A DNA stretch of 64,000 nucleotides from Mycolicibacterium sp. TY81 (GCF_018326285.1 NZ_AP023362.1:2170001-2234000); one strand, 5' to 3'; positions 1 to 8,331 are shown, numbered from the stretch's first letter. Translations and numbers: made by a program. Notes: generated by a model not told the origin, from the sequence alone.

Positions 1-736
1 GGTAGCCCGGCGGCGGCACCATGATGCCGGCGGTGCCCGGGATGGACTCCAGGATGATGGCGGCGATGGTCGAGGCGCCCTCGAGCTCGATGACGCGCCG
101 CAGCTCGTCGAGGGCCCGGGCGGATTCCTGCTCCTCGGTCTCGGCGTGGAACACCGAGCGGTACAGGAACGGGCCGTTGAAGTGGACGACGCCGGCGGCG
201 CCGCGGTCGTTGGCGAACCGTCGCGGGTCGCCGGTCAGGTTGATCGCCAGGTCGGTGCCGCCGTGGTAGGCGCGGTAGCGGGCCAGCACCTTGTGCTTGC
301 CGGTGTGCAGCCGCGCCATGCGGACGGCGTGCTCGTTGGCGTCGGCGCCGCCGTTGGTGAAGAAGATGTGGTTCAGGTCGCCGGGGGTCAGCTCGGCGAT
401 CAGCCGCGCGGCCTCGGACCGGGCGGCGTTGGCGTGCTGCGGTGCGATGGTGCACAGCTTGGCGGCCTGTTCCTGAATCGCGGCAACGACTTTCGGGTGC
501 TGGTGGCCGATGTTGGTGTTGACCAGCTGCGAGGAGAAGTCGAGCAGCCGGTTGCCGTCGCCGTCCCAGAAGTAGCTGCCTTCGGCCGCCGTGATGGTCA
601 TGGGGTTGAGCGCGCCCTGGGCCGACCACGAGTGGAAGACGTGGGCGCGGTCGAGGGCGTAGGCGCGCTCGGCTTCGGCGCGCATCGAGTCGAGGGTGTG
701 TCCGGCGGGCAGGACGTGGTCCGCGGCGAGGGTCAT
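1..736 (-). CDS. Class III aminotransferase (partial, C-terminus outside window)
   Basis: PLP-dependent aspartate-aminotransferase-family (class III) enzyme, a group that moves amino groups from omega- or beta-amino acids to pyruvate or 2-oxoglutarate. Translating from the ATG at 736 gives about 245 residues. They include a YFWDGDGNRLLDF substrate/dimer segment, the FFTNGGADANEHAVRMAR stretch that normally holds the PLP phosphate site, a YRAYHGGT loop, and an ILESIPGTAG segment shortly before the window edge. The catalytic lysine would lie beyond base 1. It follows mmsA by 27 bp on the same strand, so the two are probably one operon. Paired with methylmalonate/malonate-semialdehyde dehydrogenase and a PucR regulator, a beta-alanine or beta-aminoisobutyrate role is likely. 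That substrate is inferred from context, not visible in the sequence. Confidence 0.88.
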   Translation of the reverse strand, partial: MTLAADHVLPAGHTLDSMRAEAERAYALDRAHVFHSWSAQGALNPMTITAAEGSYFWDGDGNRLLDFSSQLVNTNIGHQHPKVVAAIQEQAAKLCTIAPQHANAARSEAARLIAELTPGDLNHIFFTNGGADANEHAVRMARLHTGKHKVLARYRAYHGGTDLAINLTGDPRRFANDRGAAGVVHFNGPFLYRSVFHAETEEQESARALDELRRVIELEGASTIAAIILESIPGTAGIMVPPPGY

Positions 737-763
737 GTCAGGTCCTCTATCTGGGTCGCGCGA

Positions 764-2263
764 TCAGTTGTTTTCCGGGAAGCCCAGGTTGATGCCACCG
801 TGGCTGGGGTCGGCCCAGCGCTGGGTGACGGCCTTGGCGCGGGTGAAGAACTGGACGCCTTCGGGGCCGTAGGCGTGGGTGTCGCCGAACAGCGAGGCCT
901 TCCAGCCGCCGAAGCTGAAGAACGCCATGGGAACCGGGATCGGGACGTTGATGCCGACCATGCCGACCTCGACCTCGTTCTGGAACCGGCGGGCCGCGCC
1001 ACCGTCGTTGGTGAAGATCGCGGTGCCGTTGCCGTAGGGGTTGTTGTTGATGAGGGCCAATGCCTCGTCGTAGGTTTCGACGCGCACGACCGACAGCACG
1101 GGGCCGAAGATCTCGTCGGTGTAGACGCTCATCTCGGGGGTGACGTTGTCGAGCAGCGTCGGGCCGAGCCAGAAGCCGTCTTCGGCGCCCTCGACGGTCA
1201 GGTTGCGACCGTCGAGCACGACCTTGGCGCCCTCGGCCTCGCCGGCGTCGATGTAGGCGGCGACCTTGTCGCGGTGCACCTTGGTGATCAGCGGGCCCAT
1301 GTCGGAGTCCTTGGCGCCGTCACCGGTCTTGATGGCGGCGGCACGCTCGACGATCTTGGCGACGAGGTCGTCGGCGATCGGACCGACCGCGACGCAGGCC
1401 GAGATGGCCATGCAGCGCTCACCGGCCGAGCCGAAGCCGGCGTTGACCATGCTGTCGGCGGCCAGATCGAGGTCGGCGTCGGGCAGGATCACGGCGTGGT
1501 TCTTGGCGCCGCCAAGGGCCTGCACGCGCTTGCCGGAGGCGGTGGCGGTCCGGTAGACGTACTGTGCGATCGGGGTGGAGCCGACGAACGAGACGGCCTT
1601 GATGGCGGGGTTGGTCAGGAGCTCGTCGACGGCGGTCTTGTCGCCCTGCAGGACGTTGAAGACGCCGTCGGGCAGGCCGGCTTCCTTCCACAGTTCGGCC
1701 ATCCACAGCGAGGACGACGGGTCCTTCTCGGACGGCTTGACGACGACGGTGTTGCCGGCGGCGATGGCGATGGGGAAGAACCACATCGGCACCATGGCCG
1801 GGAAGTTGAACGGCGCGATGATGGCGACGGGGCCGAGGGCCTGCCGGATGTTGTAGACGTCGACGTTGGTGGAGGCGTTCTCGGCGTAGCCGCCCTTGAG
1901 CAGATGCGGGATGCCACAGGCGAATTCGACGACCTCGATGCCGCGGGCGACCTCACCCATGGCGTCGGAGAGCACCTTGCCGTGCTCGGCGGTGATGATC
2001 GCGGCGAGCTCTTCGCGGCGGGCGTTGAGCAGCTCGCGGAAGGCGAACAGCGTCTGCACGCGCTTGGTGATCGAGGTGTCGCGCCAGGCCGGGAAGGCGG
2101 CGACGGCGGCGTTGATGACGGTCTGCGCGTCCTCGACGCTGGCTAGCGCGACCTGGCCGGTGACCTGGCCGGTGGCCGGGTTGGTGACCGGTGCCGACTG
2201 TCCCGAGGATCCGGTGAAGACGTCGTTGTTGATCCAGTGCGAGATGGTCTGCGAGGTGGTCAT
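764..2263 (-). CDS. mmsA: CoA-acylating methylmalonate-semialdehyde dehydrogenase
   Basis: 499-residue aldehyde dehydrogenase that oxidises methylmalonate semialdehyde (or malonate semialdehyde) to propionyl-CoA (or acetyl-CoA) with NAD and CoA. Family features are the N-terminal HWINNDVFTGSSG, the cofactor region IAPFNFPAMVPMWFFPIAIA, GSTPIAQYVY, the catalytic-cysteine segment SAGERCMAISACVAVG, and the C-terminal FFSFGGWKASLFGD typical of MmsA. Length matches the family (about 500). The start at 2263 was chosen because upstream in-frame codons run antisense into the divergent regulator and the family begins near this point. It is the first gene of a leftward operon with the aminotransferase, divergent from pucR across 114 bp. 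Use in valine, thymine or beta-alanine breakdown is inferred. Confidence 0.93.
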   Translation of the reverse strand: MTTSQTISHWINNDVFTGSSGQSAPVTNPATGQVTGQVALASVEDAQTVINAAVAAFPAWRDTSITKRVQTLFAFRELLNARREELAAIITAEHGKVLSDAMGEVARGIEVVEFACGIPHLLKGGYAENASTNVDVYNIRQALGPVAIIAPFNFPAMVPMWFFPIAIAAGNTVVVKPSEKDPSSSLWMAELWKEAGLPDGVFNVLQGDKTAVDELLTNPAIKAVSFVGSTPIAQYVYRTATASGKRVQALGGAKNHAVILPDADLDLAADSMVNAGFGSAGERCMAISACVAVGPIADDLVAKIVERAAAIKTGDGAKDSDMGPLITKVHRDKVAAYIDAGEAEGAKVVLDGRNLTVEGAEDGFWLGPTLLDNVTPEMSVYTDEIFGPVLSVVRVETYDEALALINNNPYGNGTAIFTNDGGAARRFQNEVEVGMVGINVPIPVPMAFFSFGGWKASLFGDTHAYGPEGVQFFTRAKAVTQRWADPSHGGINLGFPENN

Positions 2264-2362
2264 CGTCGAGGTTGGCCTTCCTGGTCGGGGCGGGTGTGCA
2301 CTCAGCATGCCGCGATGGAACCTCTGAATCGGCCGACAATCTGTATCAAGTTCGACCACCCG

Positions 2363-2379
2363 ATTTACACTTTGTAAAT
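2363..2379 (+). promoter_or_regulatory. Palindrome and leaderless promoter at the pucR start
   Basis: A perfect inverted repeat, ATTTACA and TGTAAAT with a 3-bp spacer, overlaps the pucR ATG (2378-2380). Inside it, TACACT at 2366-2371 fits an extended TANNNT -10 box whose expected start site is the A of the ATG, and no Shine-Dalgarno sequence precedes the ATG. Together these suggest a leaderless transcript repressed or activated at its own start, probably by PucR itself. The -35 region is weak. The same site could also influence the divergent mmsA operon. Confidence 0.6.
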
Positions 2380-4003
2380 GCCCACCGTTGCCGAGATCGT
2401 CGCCCTGCCGGTCATCCAGCAGGGGGAGCCCGAGATTCTCTGCGCCACCGGATTCGACCGCCCGATCCGCTGGGTCCACGTCAGCGACGTCCCGGACCTC
2501 TCGGAAGTCCTGCAGGGCGGTGAGCTGGTGCTGACGACCGGTGCCGCGCTGCGGGCCGCGCCGCTGGACTACCTGCGGTCGGTCGCCGCCGCGCAGGCGG
2601 TCGGCGTCATCGTCGAACTGGGCGCCGGCGCCGTGCCGCTGCCCGTCAACGTCGGCGCGATCGCGGAAGAACTCGGGCTGGCCCTGGTGGCGGTGCGCCG
2701 GGTGATCAAGTTCGTCGAGGTGACCGAACAGGTGCACCGCGTGATCGTCGCCGACCAGTACCAGGAGGTCGATTTCGCGCGGCAGACGCACGAGGTGTTC
2801 ACCGACCTGAGCATGCGCCGGGCGACGCCCGCCGGGATCGCCGAGGCGGCGGCGAATCTGCTCGGCGCGCCCGTCGTCCTCGAGGACCTCACCCATCAGG
2901 CGGTCGCGGTGGCGACGGCCGGGCGCCCGACCTCAGATGTGTTGCGGGACTGGCAACGTCGGTCCCGTCAGCACGAGACCGGGGCCGAACGGACCGACGA
3001 CTGGGTGATCAGCGAGGTGGGACGCGGCGAGGATGCGTGGGGCCGTCTGATCGCGCTGAGCGCCTCGGACGACGTGGCGGGCAGGTTCACGATGGTGCTG
3101 GAGCGGGCGTCGCAGGCGCTGGTGTTGCACCGGATGGCCGAGCGCGGCCGCACCGACATCGAGCATCAGGCGCAGGCCGGCCTGCTGGAAGATGTTGCGC
3201 GCGAACGTATCCGGTTCGAGGATGAGGTGACCGCGCGCGCCTTCGCGCTGGGCCTGCGGCCGGCGGCGCAGTACCTGCCCGCGACGCTGCGGATCGCGGG
3301 CTGGGCCGCGCCGGATGGTTCCGGCACCGACCCGGTGTCCGAACAACGCCGCAGCGCACGCCTGCTCGACGTCGTCACCCGGTCGGTGAAGGCGTTGGGG
3401 CACACCGGATTGTTCTCGCTGCGCGGTCCCGGCGAGATCGCCATGGTCCTGTCGGTGAACACGCGCGCAGGCGGCGCGCTGGAGCCACTGGGCCGGGCAC
3501 TGCGACGCGACGCCGAACGTGCCGTCGACGCTCACGGCCTGGTACTGGGCATCGGTTCGCCGGCGGCGGGCCTGATCGACGCGATTCACCGCATCACCGA
3601 TGCCGCCCATGTCGCCGAGGCGGCGCTGTCGCTGCCCGCGTCGCAACGGGTCTGCTTCCGGGTCGCCGACATCAGGCTGCGCGGGCTGCTGTCGATGCTG
3701 CGGACCGACCCGCGGGTGCAGCGGTTCGCCGAGGGGGAGCTGCGCGCGCTGATCCTGCACGACATGGAGACGGGTGAGGGCCTGCTCGGCGTCTTGCGCG
3801 GCTACCTCGAACTCGGCGGCAACAAGTCGGCGCTCGCGTCGCGGCTGCATCTGAGCCGCCCGTCGCTCTATGCGAAGCTCGGCCGCATCGAGCAGATCCT
3901 CGGCGTCGACCTCGCCGACGGTGAGTCGGCGACCTCCCTGCACGTGGCGTTGCTGATCCTGGAGACACGCAACGCTTTCGGTGGCGCCGGCGCACCGCTG
4001 TGA
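2378..4003 (+). CDS. PucR-family transcriptional regulator
   Basis: 541-residue regulator with the PucR architecture. The N-terminal purine-catabolism-type sensor domain covers about residues 1-125 (GFDRPIRWVHVSDVPDLSEVL, GELVLTTGAAL). A central GGDEF-like region follows, and the C-terminal PucR HTH lies at about residues 465-535 (YLELGGNKSALASRLHLSRPSLYAKLGRIEQILG). Members activate or repress catabolic operons for purines, pyrimidines, proline or amino acids. It is divergent from mmsA and the aminotransferase, which are the likely targets. The start at 2378 lies in a palindrome with a leaderless promoter. A TetR gene begins 2 bp after its stop, so the two are probably co-transcribed. Confidence 0.9.
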   Translation: MPTVAEIVALPVIQQGEPEILCATGFDRPIRWVHVSDVPDLSEVLQGGELVLTTGAALRAAPLDYLRSVAAAQAVGVIVELGAGAVPLPVNVGAIAEELGLALVAVRRVIKFVEVTEQVHRVIVADQYQEVDFARQTHEVFTDLSMRRATPAGIAEAAANLLGAPVVLEDLTHQAVAVATAGRPTSDVLRDWQRRSRQHETGAERTDDWVISEVGRGEDAWGRLIALSASDDVAGRFTMVLERASQALVLHRMAERGRTDIEHQAQAGLLEDVARERIRFEDEVTARAFALGLRPAAQYLPATLRIAGWAAPDGSGTDPVSEQRRSARLLDVVTRSVKALGHTGLFSLRGPGEIAMVLSVNTRAGGALEPLGRALRRDAERAVDAHGLVLGIGSPAAGLIDAIHRITDAAHVAEAALSLPASQRVCFRVADIRLRGLLSMLRTDPRVQRFAEGELRALILHDMETGEGLLGVLRGYLELGGNKSALASRLHLSRPSLYAKLGRIEQILGVDLADGESATSLHVALLILETRNAFGGAGAPL

Positions 4004-4004
4004 C

Positions 4005-4646
4005 ATGCTTCTGACCGTGTCGGGCACATCGCAGAACCGCCAGGGCAATGCCACCCGCGCCAAGTTGGTGAAGACGGCCGAGAAGCTCTTCGCCGAGCAG
4101 GGCGTGGACGCCGTCTCGGTGCGCTCGGTCAATGCGGCGGCGGGCCTCGGCGCCGCCTCGGTGCACTACCACTTCGGTTCCAAGGATGAGCTGCTGCGCG
4201 CGGTGGTGCTCGACCTCGGCGCCGCGGTGGGCTCGGCCATCCAGGCGAATGTCGATGTGCTGGCAGCGGATTCGGCCGCGCCGTCGCCCGACGCATTGGT
4301 CCGCGCCGTCACCGCACCCTATCTCGATCTGCTCCGGCGCCAGCGCACTCGCGGTATGCGCTGGATCAAGATCATGGCCCAGATCACCCAGGCCGGCCCG
4401 GCCGACGAGAACATCGAGCCCAAGCTGCGCGTCGCCCTGCTGGCACAGGTGCGGCGGGCCTTCCCGAACGCCGACGAGGCCCGGCTCGAGGCCCGCTGGG
4501 CGGTGTCGATCATGGGCTTCGTGCAGGGCCTCAGCCGCGCCGACGAATGGGACCGCGCCAAGCTGTCGGCCCCGGCCCTGGAAGCGTTCTACGAAGACCT
4601 CGTGACGTTCGTCGTCGGCGGCACCGAGCGCCTCTTGAATTCTTAA
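4005..4646 (+). CDS. TetR-family regulator
   Basis: 213-residue TetR protein. The N-terminal HTH occupies about residues 13-60 (RAKLVKTAEKLFAEQGVDAVSVRSVNAAAGLGAASVHYHFGSKDELLRA), including the diagnostic YHFGSKDEL turn. The C-terminal helical ligand domain is unassigned. The ATG at 4005 is preferred because it directly follows the pucR stop (TGA 4001-4003); a GTG at 4017 is an alternative. A palindrome at 4737-4759, just downstream and in front of the LimB-like operon, is a candidate binding site, so this protein may control that operon. Ligand unknown. Confidence 0.85.
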   Translation: MLLTVSGTSQNRQGNATRAKLVKTAEKLFAEQGVDAVSVRSVNAAAGLGAASVHYHFGSKDELLRAVVLDLGAAVGSAIQANVDVLAADSAAPSPDALVRAVTAPYLDLLRRQRTRGMRWIKIMAQITQAGPADENIEPKLRVALLAQVRRAFPNADEARLEARWAVSIMGFVQGLSRADEWDRAKLSAPALEAFYEDLVTFVVGGTERLLNS

Positions 4647-4736
4647 CCGCGAGCGGCCGTGTCTGTACGGCAACACGCCGCAATCTGCGTGCATTTTCGT
4701 CGCACTCGTGGCTGACGAGCGCGCCCATATTTCTGG

Positions 4737-4759
4737 ATCACTTGATCCAATCGAGTGAT
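4737..4759. promoter_or_regulatory. Operator-like inverted repeat upstream of the LimB-like operon
   Basis: Arms ATCACTTGAT and ATCGAGTGAT (9 of 10 positions symmetric) are separated by 3 bp, giving a 23-bp near-palindrome of TetR-operator size. It lies 58 bp before the GTG start of the monooxygenase gene and 90 bp after the TetR stop. Regulation of the monooxygenase/dehydrogenase operon by the adjacent TetR protein is an inference from position. Confidence 0.5.
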
Positions 4760-4817
4760 CGGATTACAGTCGGCCGGGCAAGCCGAGACAGCCCTCACCG
4801 AGAATCAGGAGACCACC

Positions 4818-6062
4818 GTGAGCAGCGTTGCCCAGTGGAGCCCGACGTCCATGAAGTTCGGGGCGTTCCTCGCCCCGTACCATCCGCTCGATGCCGACCC
4901 GGCGTTGCAATTGCGCCGCGACATCGACCTGATGACGCATCTGGACCACCTCGGTTTCGAAGAGGCCTGGATGGGGGAGCACCACTCCACCGGCGCCGAG
5001 ATCGTCCCGGCGCCTGACGTTTTCATCGCCGCCGCGGCCGAGCGCACCGAGCGCATCCGCTTCGGCACCGGGGTGATGTCGCTGCCGTACCACCACCCGC
5101 TGATCACCGCGGACCGCATCACACAGCTGGACCTGCAGACCCGCGGCCGGCTGATCGTCGGAACCGGCCCGGGCAAGATCCCGCTCGACGCGCACATGAT
5201 GGGCATCACCACCACCAACCAGCGCCGCATGCAGGGCGAGGCGCTGGAAGCCGTCCTGCGTCTGCTGCGCGGTGAGGTGGTCAACATGGAGACCGACTGG
5301 TTCACCCTGCGCGACGCCCGCGCCCAGCTGCCCACCTACAACCCGGCCGGCATTGAGGTGGCCACCGCCTCGACCATCTCGCCCAACGGCTCGGTACTGG
5401 CCGGCAAGCACGGATTGTCGCTGCTGTCGCTGGCCGCGAGCTCGCAGGCCGGCTACGAGTCGCTCGACCGCAACTGGGGTGTGTACGAACAGGTTTCGGC
5501 CGAGAACGGCCATGTCGCCGACCGGTCGACATGGCGTCTGGTCAACCCGATGTTCATCGCCGAGACGCGCGAGGAAGCCGAGCGCGCCGTCAGCCGCCGC
5601 ATTCACGCCATCGCCGAATACGTCAACCGGCAGCAGAACATCAACCCGGATTGGGCGCAGACCCCGGCCGGCATCATCGACTACTGGCGCACCGAATCGC
5701 TCGGCGAGTTCGGTCAGGCGATCATCGGCACGCCCGAGGACGCCATCGCGCAGATCGATCGCCTGATCGAGAAGACCGGCGGCTTCGGCACCCTGCTGAT
5801 CATGCACGTCGACCTGGCCGACTGGGAGAACACCAAGCGCAGCTACGAGCTGTTCGCCTCGGAGGTCATCCCGCACTTCCGCCGCCGCAACGCCGGCCGT
5901 CAGGCCAGCCTGCAGTTCGCGCAGGACAACTCAGAGGTGCTCATCGGCAACCTCGTGGGCGCGATCACCAAGGCCTACACCGACTACTACGGGCAGCCGA
6001 CCGATCTGCCCGCCACCCCGGCGCCCGCCAACGAACTCAACACCGCAGGAGCACACGCATGA
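4818..6062 (+). CDS. LLM-class flavin-dependent monooxygenase, LimB-like
   Basis: 414-residue luciferase-like TIM-barrel oxidoreductase. The N-terminus (MKFGAFLAPYHPL, then EEAWMGEHHSTGAEIVPAPDVF) and the GTGVMSLPYHHPLITADRITQLD segment resemble the limonene 1,2-monooxygenase/alkanal monooxygenase group, which uses reduced FMN and O2. The start was set to GTG 4818 because AGGAG lies 7 bp upstream; the longer upstream frame would translate the regulatory region. Its stop overlaps the next gene's start by 4 bp (ATGA), so translation is coupled to the zinc alcohol dehydrogenase. That suggests hydroxylation or Baeyer-Villiger chemistry followed by alcohol oxidation. Substrate unknown; no flavin reductase is adjacent. 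Confidence 0.82.
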   Translation: MSSVAQWSPTSMKFGAFLAPYHPLDADPALQLRRDIDLMTHLDHLGFEEAWMGEHHSTGAEIVPAPDVFIAAAAERTERIRFGTGVMSLPYHHPLITADRITQLDLQTRGRLIVGTGPGKIPLDAHMMGITTTNQRRMQGEALEAVLRLLRGEVVNMETDWFTLRDARAQLPTYNPAGIEVATASTISPNGSVLAGKHGLSLLSLAASSQAGYESLDRNWGVYEQVSAENGHVADRSTWRLVNPMFIAETREEAERAVSRRIHAIAEYVNRQQNINPDWAQTPAGIIDYWRTESLGEFGQAIIGTPEDAIAQIDRLIEKTGGFGTLLIMHVDLADWENTKRSYELFASEVIPHFRRRNAGRQASLQFAQDNSEVLIGNLVGAITKAYTDYYGQPTDLPATPAPANELNTAGAHA

Positions 6063-7111
6063 GGGCAGCACAGTTCATCGACGGCCAGTTCACCGTGACG
6101 GACGTGCCGGAGCCGCCGGCCACCGGTCCGGGCCAGCTGCGCATCAAGGTGGCCGCGTGCGGCATCTGCGGCAGCGACCTGAGCATGTCCAAGGACCCGT
6201 GCCGGTTCGTGTCCGTCGCAGCCGGGGCGGGCTTCCCGTTCGCGGTCTTCGACGCCACCCGTCCGGTGGTGCTGGGGCATGAATGGGCGGGCGTCGTCGT
6301 CGAAACCGGCGAGGGCGTCGAGGATTTCCAGGTCGACGACCGCGTCACGGGCCTCGGCATCACCACCGAGCAGAACGGGATGCCGACGATCATCGGCTAC
6401 TCGAACGACTACCACGGGGCGTTCGGCGAGTACATCGTCGTCGACGCCTTCTGGGTGCGGCATGTGCCCGACGGCCTCTCGCTCGAACACGCGTCCCTGG
6501 CCGAACCGCTGCACGTCGGCGAGATGCACATGCAGCAGTCGGGGCTGACGCCCGCGGACACCGCGCTGGTGATCGGCTGCGGCTCGATCGGTCTGGGCAC
6601 GATCCTGGCCGCGAAAGCCGCAGGCGCGCACCTCGTCCTCGCCTCCGAGCCGTCGCCGAAGCGGCGCGAGCTCGCCGCGAAGATGGGCGCCGACATCGTC
6701 GTCGACCCCACCGAACAGGACCCGATCGACGTCTACAACGAGTTGCTGGGCAGCGGCAAGACCGGCGGTGGCCTGTTGATCGCCTATGAGTGCAGCGGCC
6801 GGGTCGGCACGCTCAATACCCTGACCCACACACTGCCGTGGGGGTCGCGCATCCAGGTGGTGGCATCGCCGTTCGCGGAGGAGACCATCATCCCGGTGGT
6901 CGCGCAGATGCGACAGATCGCGATCAACTTCGGGCACGGCCCGTACGAGCAGGCCTACGAAAAGGCGCTGGGCCGGCTGGCGGCGGGGGAGATCGACGCC
7001 GAGGCACTGATCACCGGACGCACCGGGCTCGACGGCATTGCGGACGCGTTCACCGCGCTGCGGAATCCGGACGAGCACGTCAAGATCCTGGTACTGCCGT
7101 CTCGGTCGTGA
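6059..7111 (+). CDS. Zinc-binding medium-chain alcohol dehydrogenase
   Basis: 350-residue MDR-family dehydrogenase. The catalytic zinc ligands are visible in CGICGSDLSM (about residues 35-44) and GHEWAGVV (about residues 73-80). The Rossmann motif GCGSIGLGTILAAKAAGA lies near residue 175. The four-cysteine structural zinc loop of classical ADHs appears to be absent; the region instead holds a single Cys in SKDPCRF. It starts inside the stop of the preceding monooxygenase (ATGA overlap), indicating a two-gene operon in which it probably oxidises the monooxygenase product. Confidence 0.87.
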   Translation: MRAAQFIDGQFTVTDVPEPPATGPGQLRIKVAACGICGSDLSMSKDPCRFVSVAAGAGFPFAVFDATRPVVLGHEWAGVVVETGEGVEDFQVDDRVTGLGITTEQNGMPTIIGYSNDYHGAFGEYIVVDAFWVRHVPDGLSLEHASLAEPLHVGEMHMQQSGLTPADTALVIGCGSIGLGTILAAKAAGAHLVLASEPSPKRRELAAKMGADIVVDPTEQDPIDVYNELLGSGKTGGGLLIAYECSGRVGTLNTLTHTLPWGSRIQVVASPFAEETIIPVVAQMRQIAINFGHGPYEQAYEKALGRLAAGEIDAEALITGRTGLDGIADAFTALRNPDEHVKILVLPSRS

Positions 7112-7168
7112 GCAGCGTTACCGACGTGTAGCCGTGTCGATCACGGGACAGGCGGGCCCGGGTGCGGC

Positions 7169-7180
7169 ACAGTTAACTGT
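7169..7180. promoter_or_regulatory. 12-bp palindrome abutting a start codon
   Basis: ACAGTTAACTGT is perfectly palindromic and ends at the base immediately before the ATG at 7181. Its position suggests an operator or a start-proximal transcription signal, but there is no independent evidence of function. Confidence 0.3.
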
Positions 7181-7570
7181 ATGGCCGGTCAAATGATTCC
7201 GAAGCCCAGCGACCTGAAGGCTGCGGCTCAGTCCGCGGTCGATGCCGCCCAGTCCGCCGTCGAGATGACGCAGGCGGTGGCCAGCGGTGCCATGCGCATC
7301 CCGCCGGCCTCCGTCCAGCTCGCCGCCCAGGTGCCCGATCTCATCGAGAACCTGGCGGTGGCCACCGAGCGGCTCAACGCGACGATCGACCGCACCGAGC
7401 GGGTCATGGCCATGGCCGATCCCATGTTCCGGACGCTCGACGCCCTGCTGCCGCAACTCGAAGCCCTGGTGAACACCGGCAACGAGGTGTTCCGGCTGCT
7501 GTCGAACATCCCCGGGGTGTCGCGGCTGAACCCCTTCGGCGGCGGACCCAAACCCCCGCAAGACAGGTGA
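7181..7570 (+). CDS. Conserved mycobacterial hypothetical protein
   Basis: 129 residues with no recognised domain, signal peptide or membrane segment. The sequence is an Ala-rich amphipathic helix run (DLKAAAQSAVDAAQSAVEMTQAV, then DLIENLAVATERLNATIDRTERVMAMADPMFRTLDALLPQLEALV), likely forming helical bundles or coiled coil. It ends in a Pro/Gly tail. Small proteins of this kind are common near mycobacterial lipid genes, but I cannot assign a function. Its TGA stop is supplied by the left end of the large palindrome at 7567-7619. Confidence 0.65.
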   Translation: MAGQMIPKPSDLKAAAQSAVDAAQSAVEMTQAVASGAMRIPPASVQLAAQVPDLIENLAVATERLNATIDRTERVMAMADPMFRTLDALLPQLEALVNTGNEVFRLLSNIPGVSRLNPFGGGPKPPQDR

Positions 7571-7619
7571 TTTGTGCACGATTTTCCGCGCCGGCCGCGG
7601 AAAATCGTGCACAAATCAC
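7567..7619. terminator. Large palindrome, convergent bidirectional terminator (copy 1)
   Basis: Two perfect 24-bp arms (7567-7590 and 7596-7619) surround a 5-bp loop. The arms contain TTTGTGCACGATTTTCCGCG and its complement. The left arm supplies the stop codon of the + strand gene (TGA 7568-7570) and the right arm supplies the stop of the - strand TetR gene (7616-7618). It would form a very stable hairpin on either strand, consistent with a bidirectional terminator. A second copy lies at 11348-11400. Confidence 0.7.
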
Positions 7620-8245
7620 GGTAGGGCGTTGAAGCGGATGGCCAATCCGTCGATGAACGCAGTCAGGGCCAGCTCGAAACCGGCCGTGTCGATCTGGTCG
7701 GCCTTGCCACGCAGCAGATGTGCCTGGCCCATGTGCGGGTAGCGGTCGCGGTAGACCTGCACGTCGTCGGTGAATCCACGTGAGAAGGAGCCGACGGTCG
7801 AACCGAGCACCAGTGACCGGGTGGCGGCACCGATCAAGGTCGCTTCCCGCGGTGGCCAGCCGGCGCCGACCAGGCCGCCGTGGACGGCGTCGGCGATCCG
7901 GAGGCTGACATCGCGACGGCCCGGCCCGGTCGCCAGGTAGGGCACGAGATTCGGGTGGGCGGCCAGCGCGGCGCGGTGGGAGCGGGCCCACGCCGCCAGC
8001 GCGTCCTGCCAGTCATCGCCGCGGTCGAACCCGGAGGTGTCGATTTCCCCGGCGACCCGACTCGCGACGGCGTCGAGCACGTCGTCCTTGGTGGGGTAGT
8101 GCTTGTACAGCGACGACGCCTGCACGCCGAGTTCGGCGGCCAGCTTGCGCATCGACAATTCGGCGAGGCCATCGCGATCGATCAAGTCCAGAGCGGTGTC
8201 ACGGATGAGTTCGCGGTTGAGCAGCGGTACGCGGGGCCTGCCCAT
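7616..8245 (-). CDS. TetR-family regulator
   Basis: 209-residue TetR protein. HTH at about residues 10-55 (RELIRDTALDLIDRDGLAELSMRKLAAELGVQASSLYKHYPTKDDVLDAV); the C-terminal half resembles the WHG/TetR_C type domains. The start MGRPRVPLLNRE at 8245 is preferred because it begins the family-typical basic leader; the longer frame begins in the operator region. It is divergent from an acyl-CoA dehydrogenase gene across 86 bp containing two similar operator-like sites, so it probably represses that gene and itself. Confidence 0.86.
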   Translation of the reverse strand: MGRPRVPLLNRELIRDTALDLIDRDGLAELSMRKLAAELGVQASSLYKHYPTKDDVLDAVASRVAGEIDTSGFDRGDDWQDALAAWARSHRAALAAHPNLVPYLATGPGRRDVSLRIADAVHGGLVGAGWPPREATLIGAATRSLVLGSTVGSFSRGFTDDVQVYRDRYPHMGQAHLLRGKADQIDTAGFELALTAFIDGLAIRFNALP

Positions 8246-8264
8246 CTGCTTCTCCCTTGAATTA

Positions 8265-8312
8265 GCGAACATTGTTAGCTTATGGTGACGGCAACAAGCT
8301 AACACTGTTCAC
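8265..8312. promoter_or_regulatory. Pair of operator-like sites between TetR and acyl-CoA dehydrogenase
   Basis: Two related 15-bp sites, GCGAACATTGTTAGC (8265-8279) and GCTAACACTGTTCAC (8298-8312), share an AACA-N-TGTT core. Their centres are 33 bp apart, close to three helical turns. The inner halves also form a longer inverted repeat (TGTTAGCT and AGCTAACA). This arrangement fits cooperative binding of two TetR dimers in the divergent promoter region. Confidence 0.55.
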
Positions 8313-8331
8313 CACTTTTGAGGAGTTGTCT

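Noticed and set aside
146..2146. A 666-residue + strand open frame
   Set aside because: Antisense shadow of the aminotransferase and mmsA genes; composition is typical of high-GC complement frames and it matches no family.
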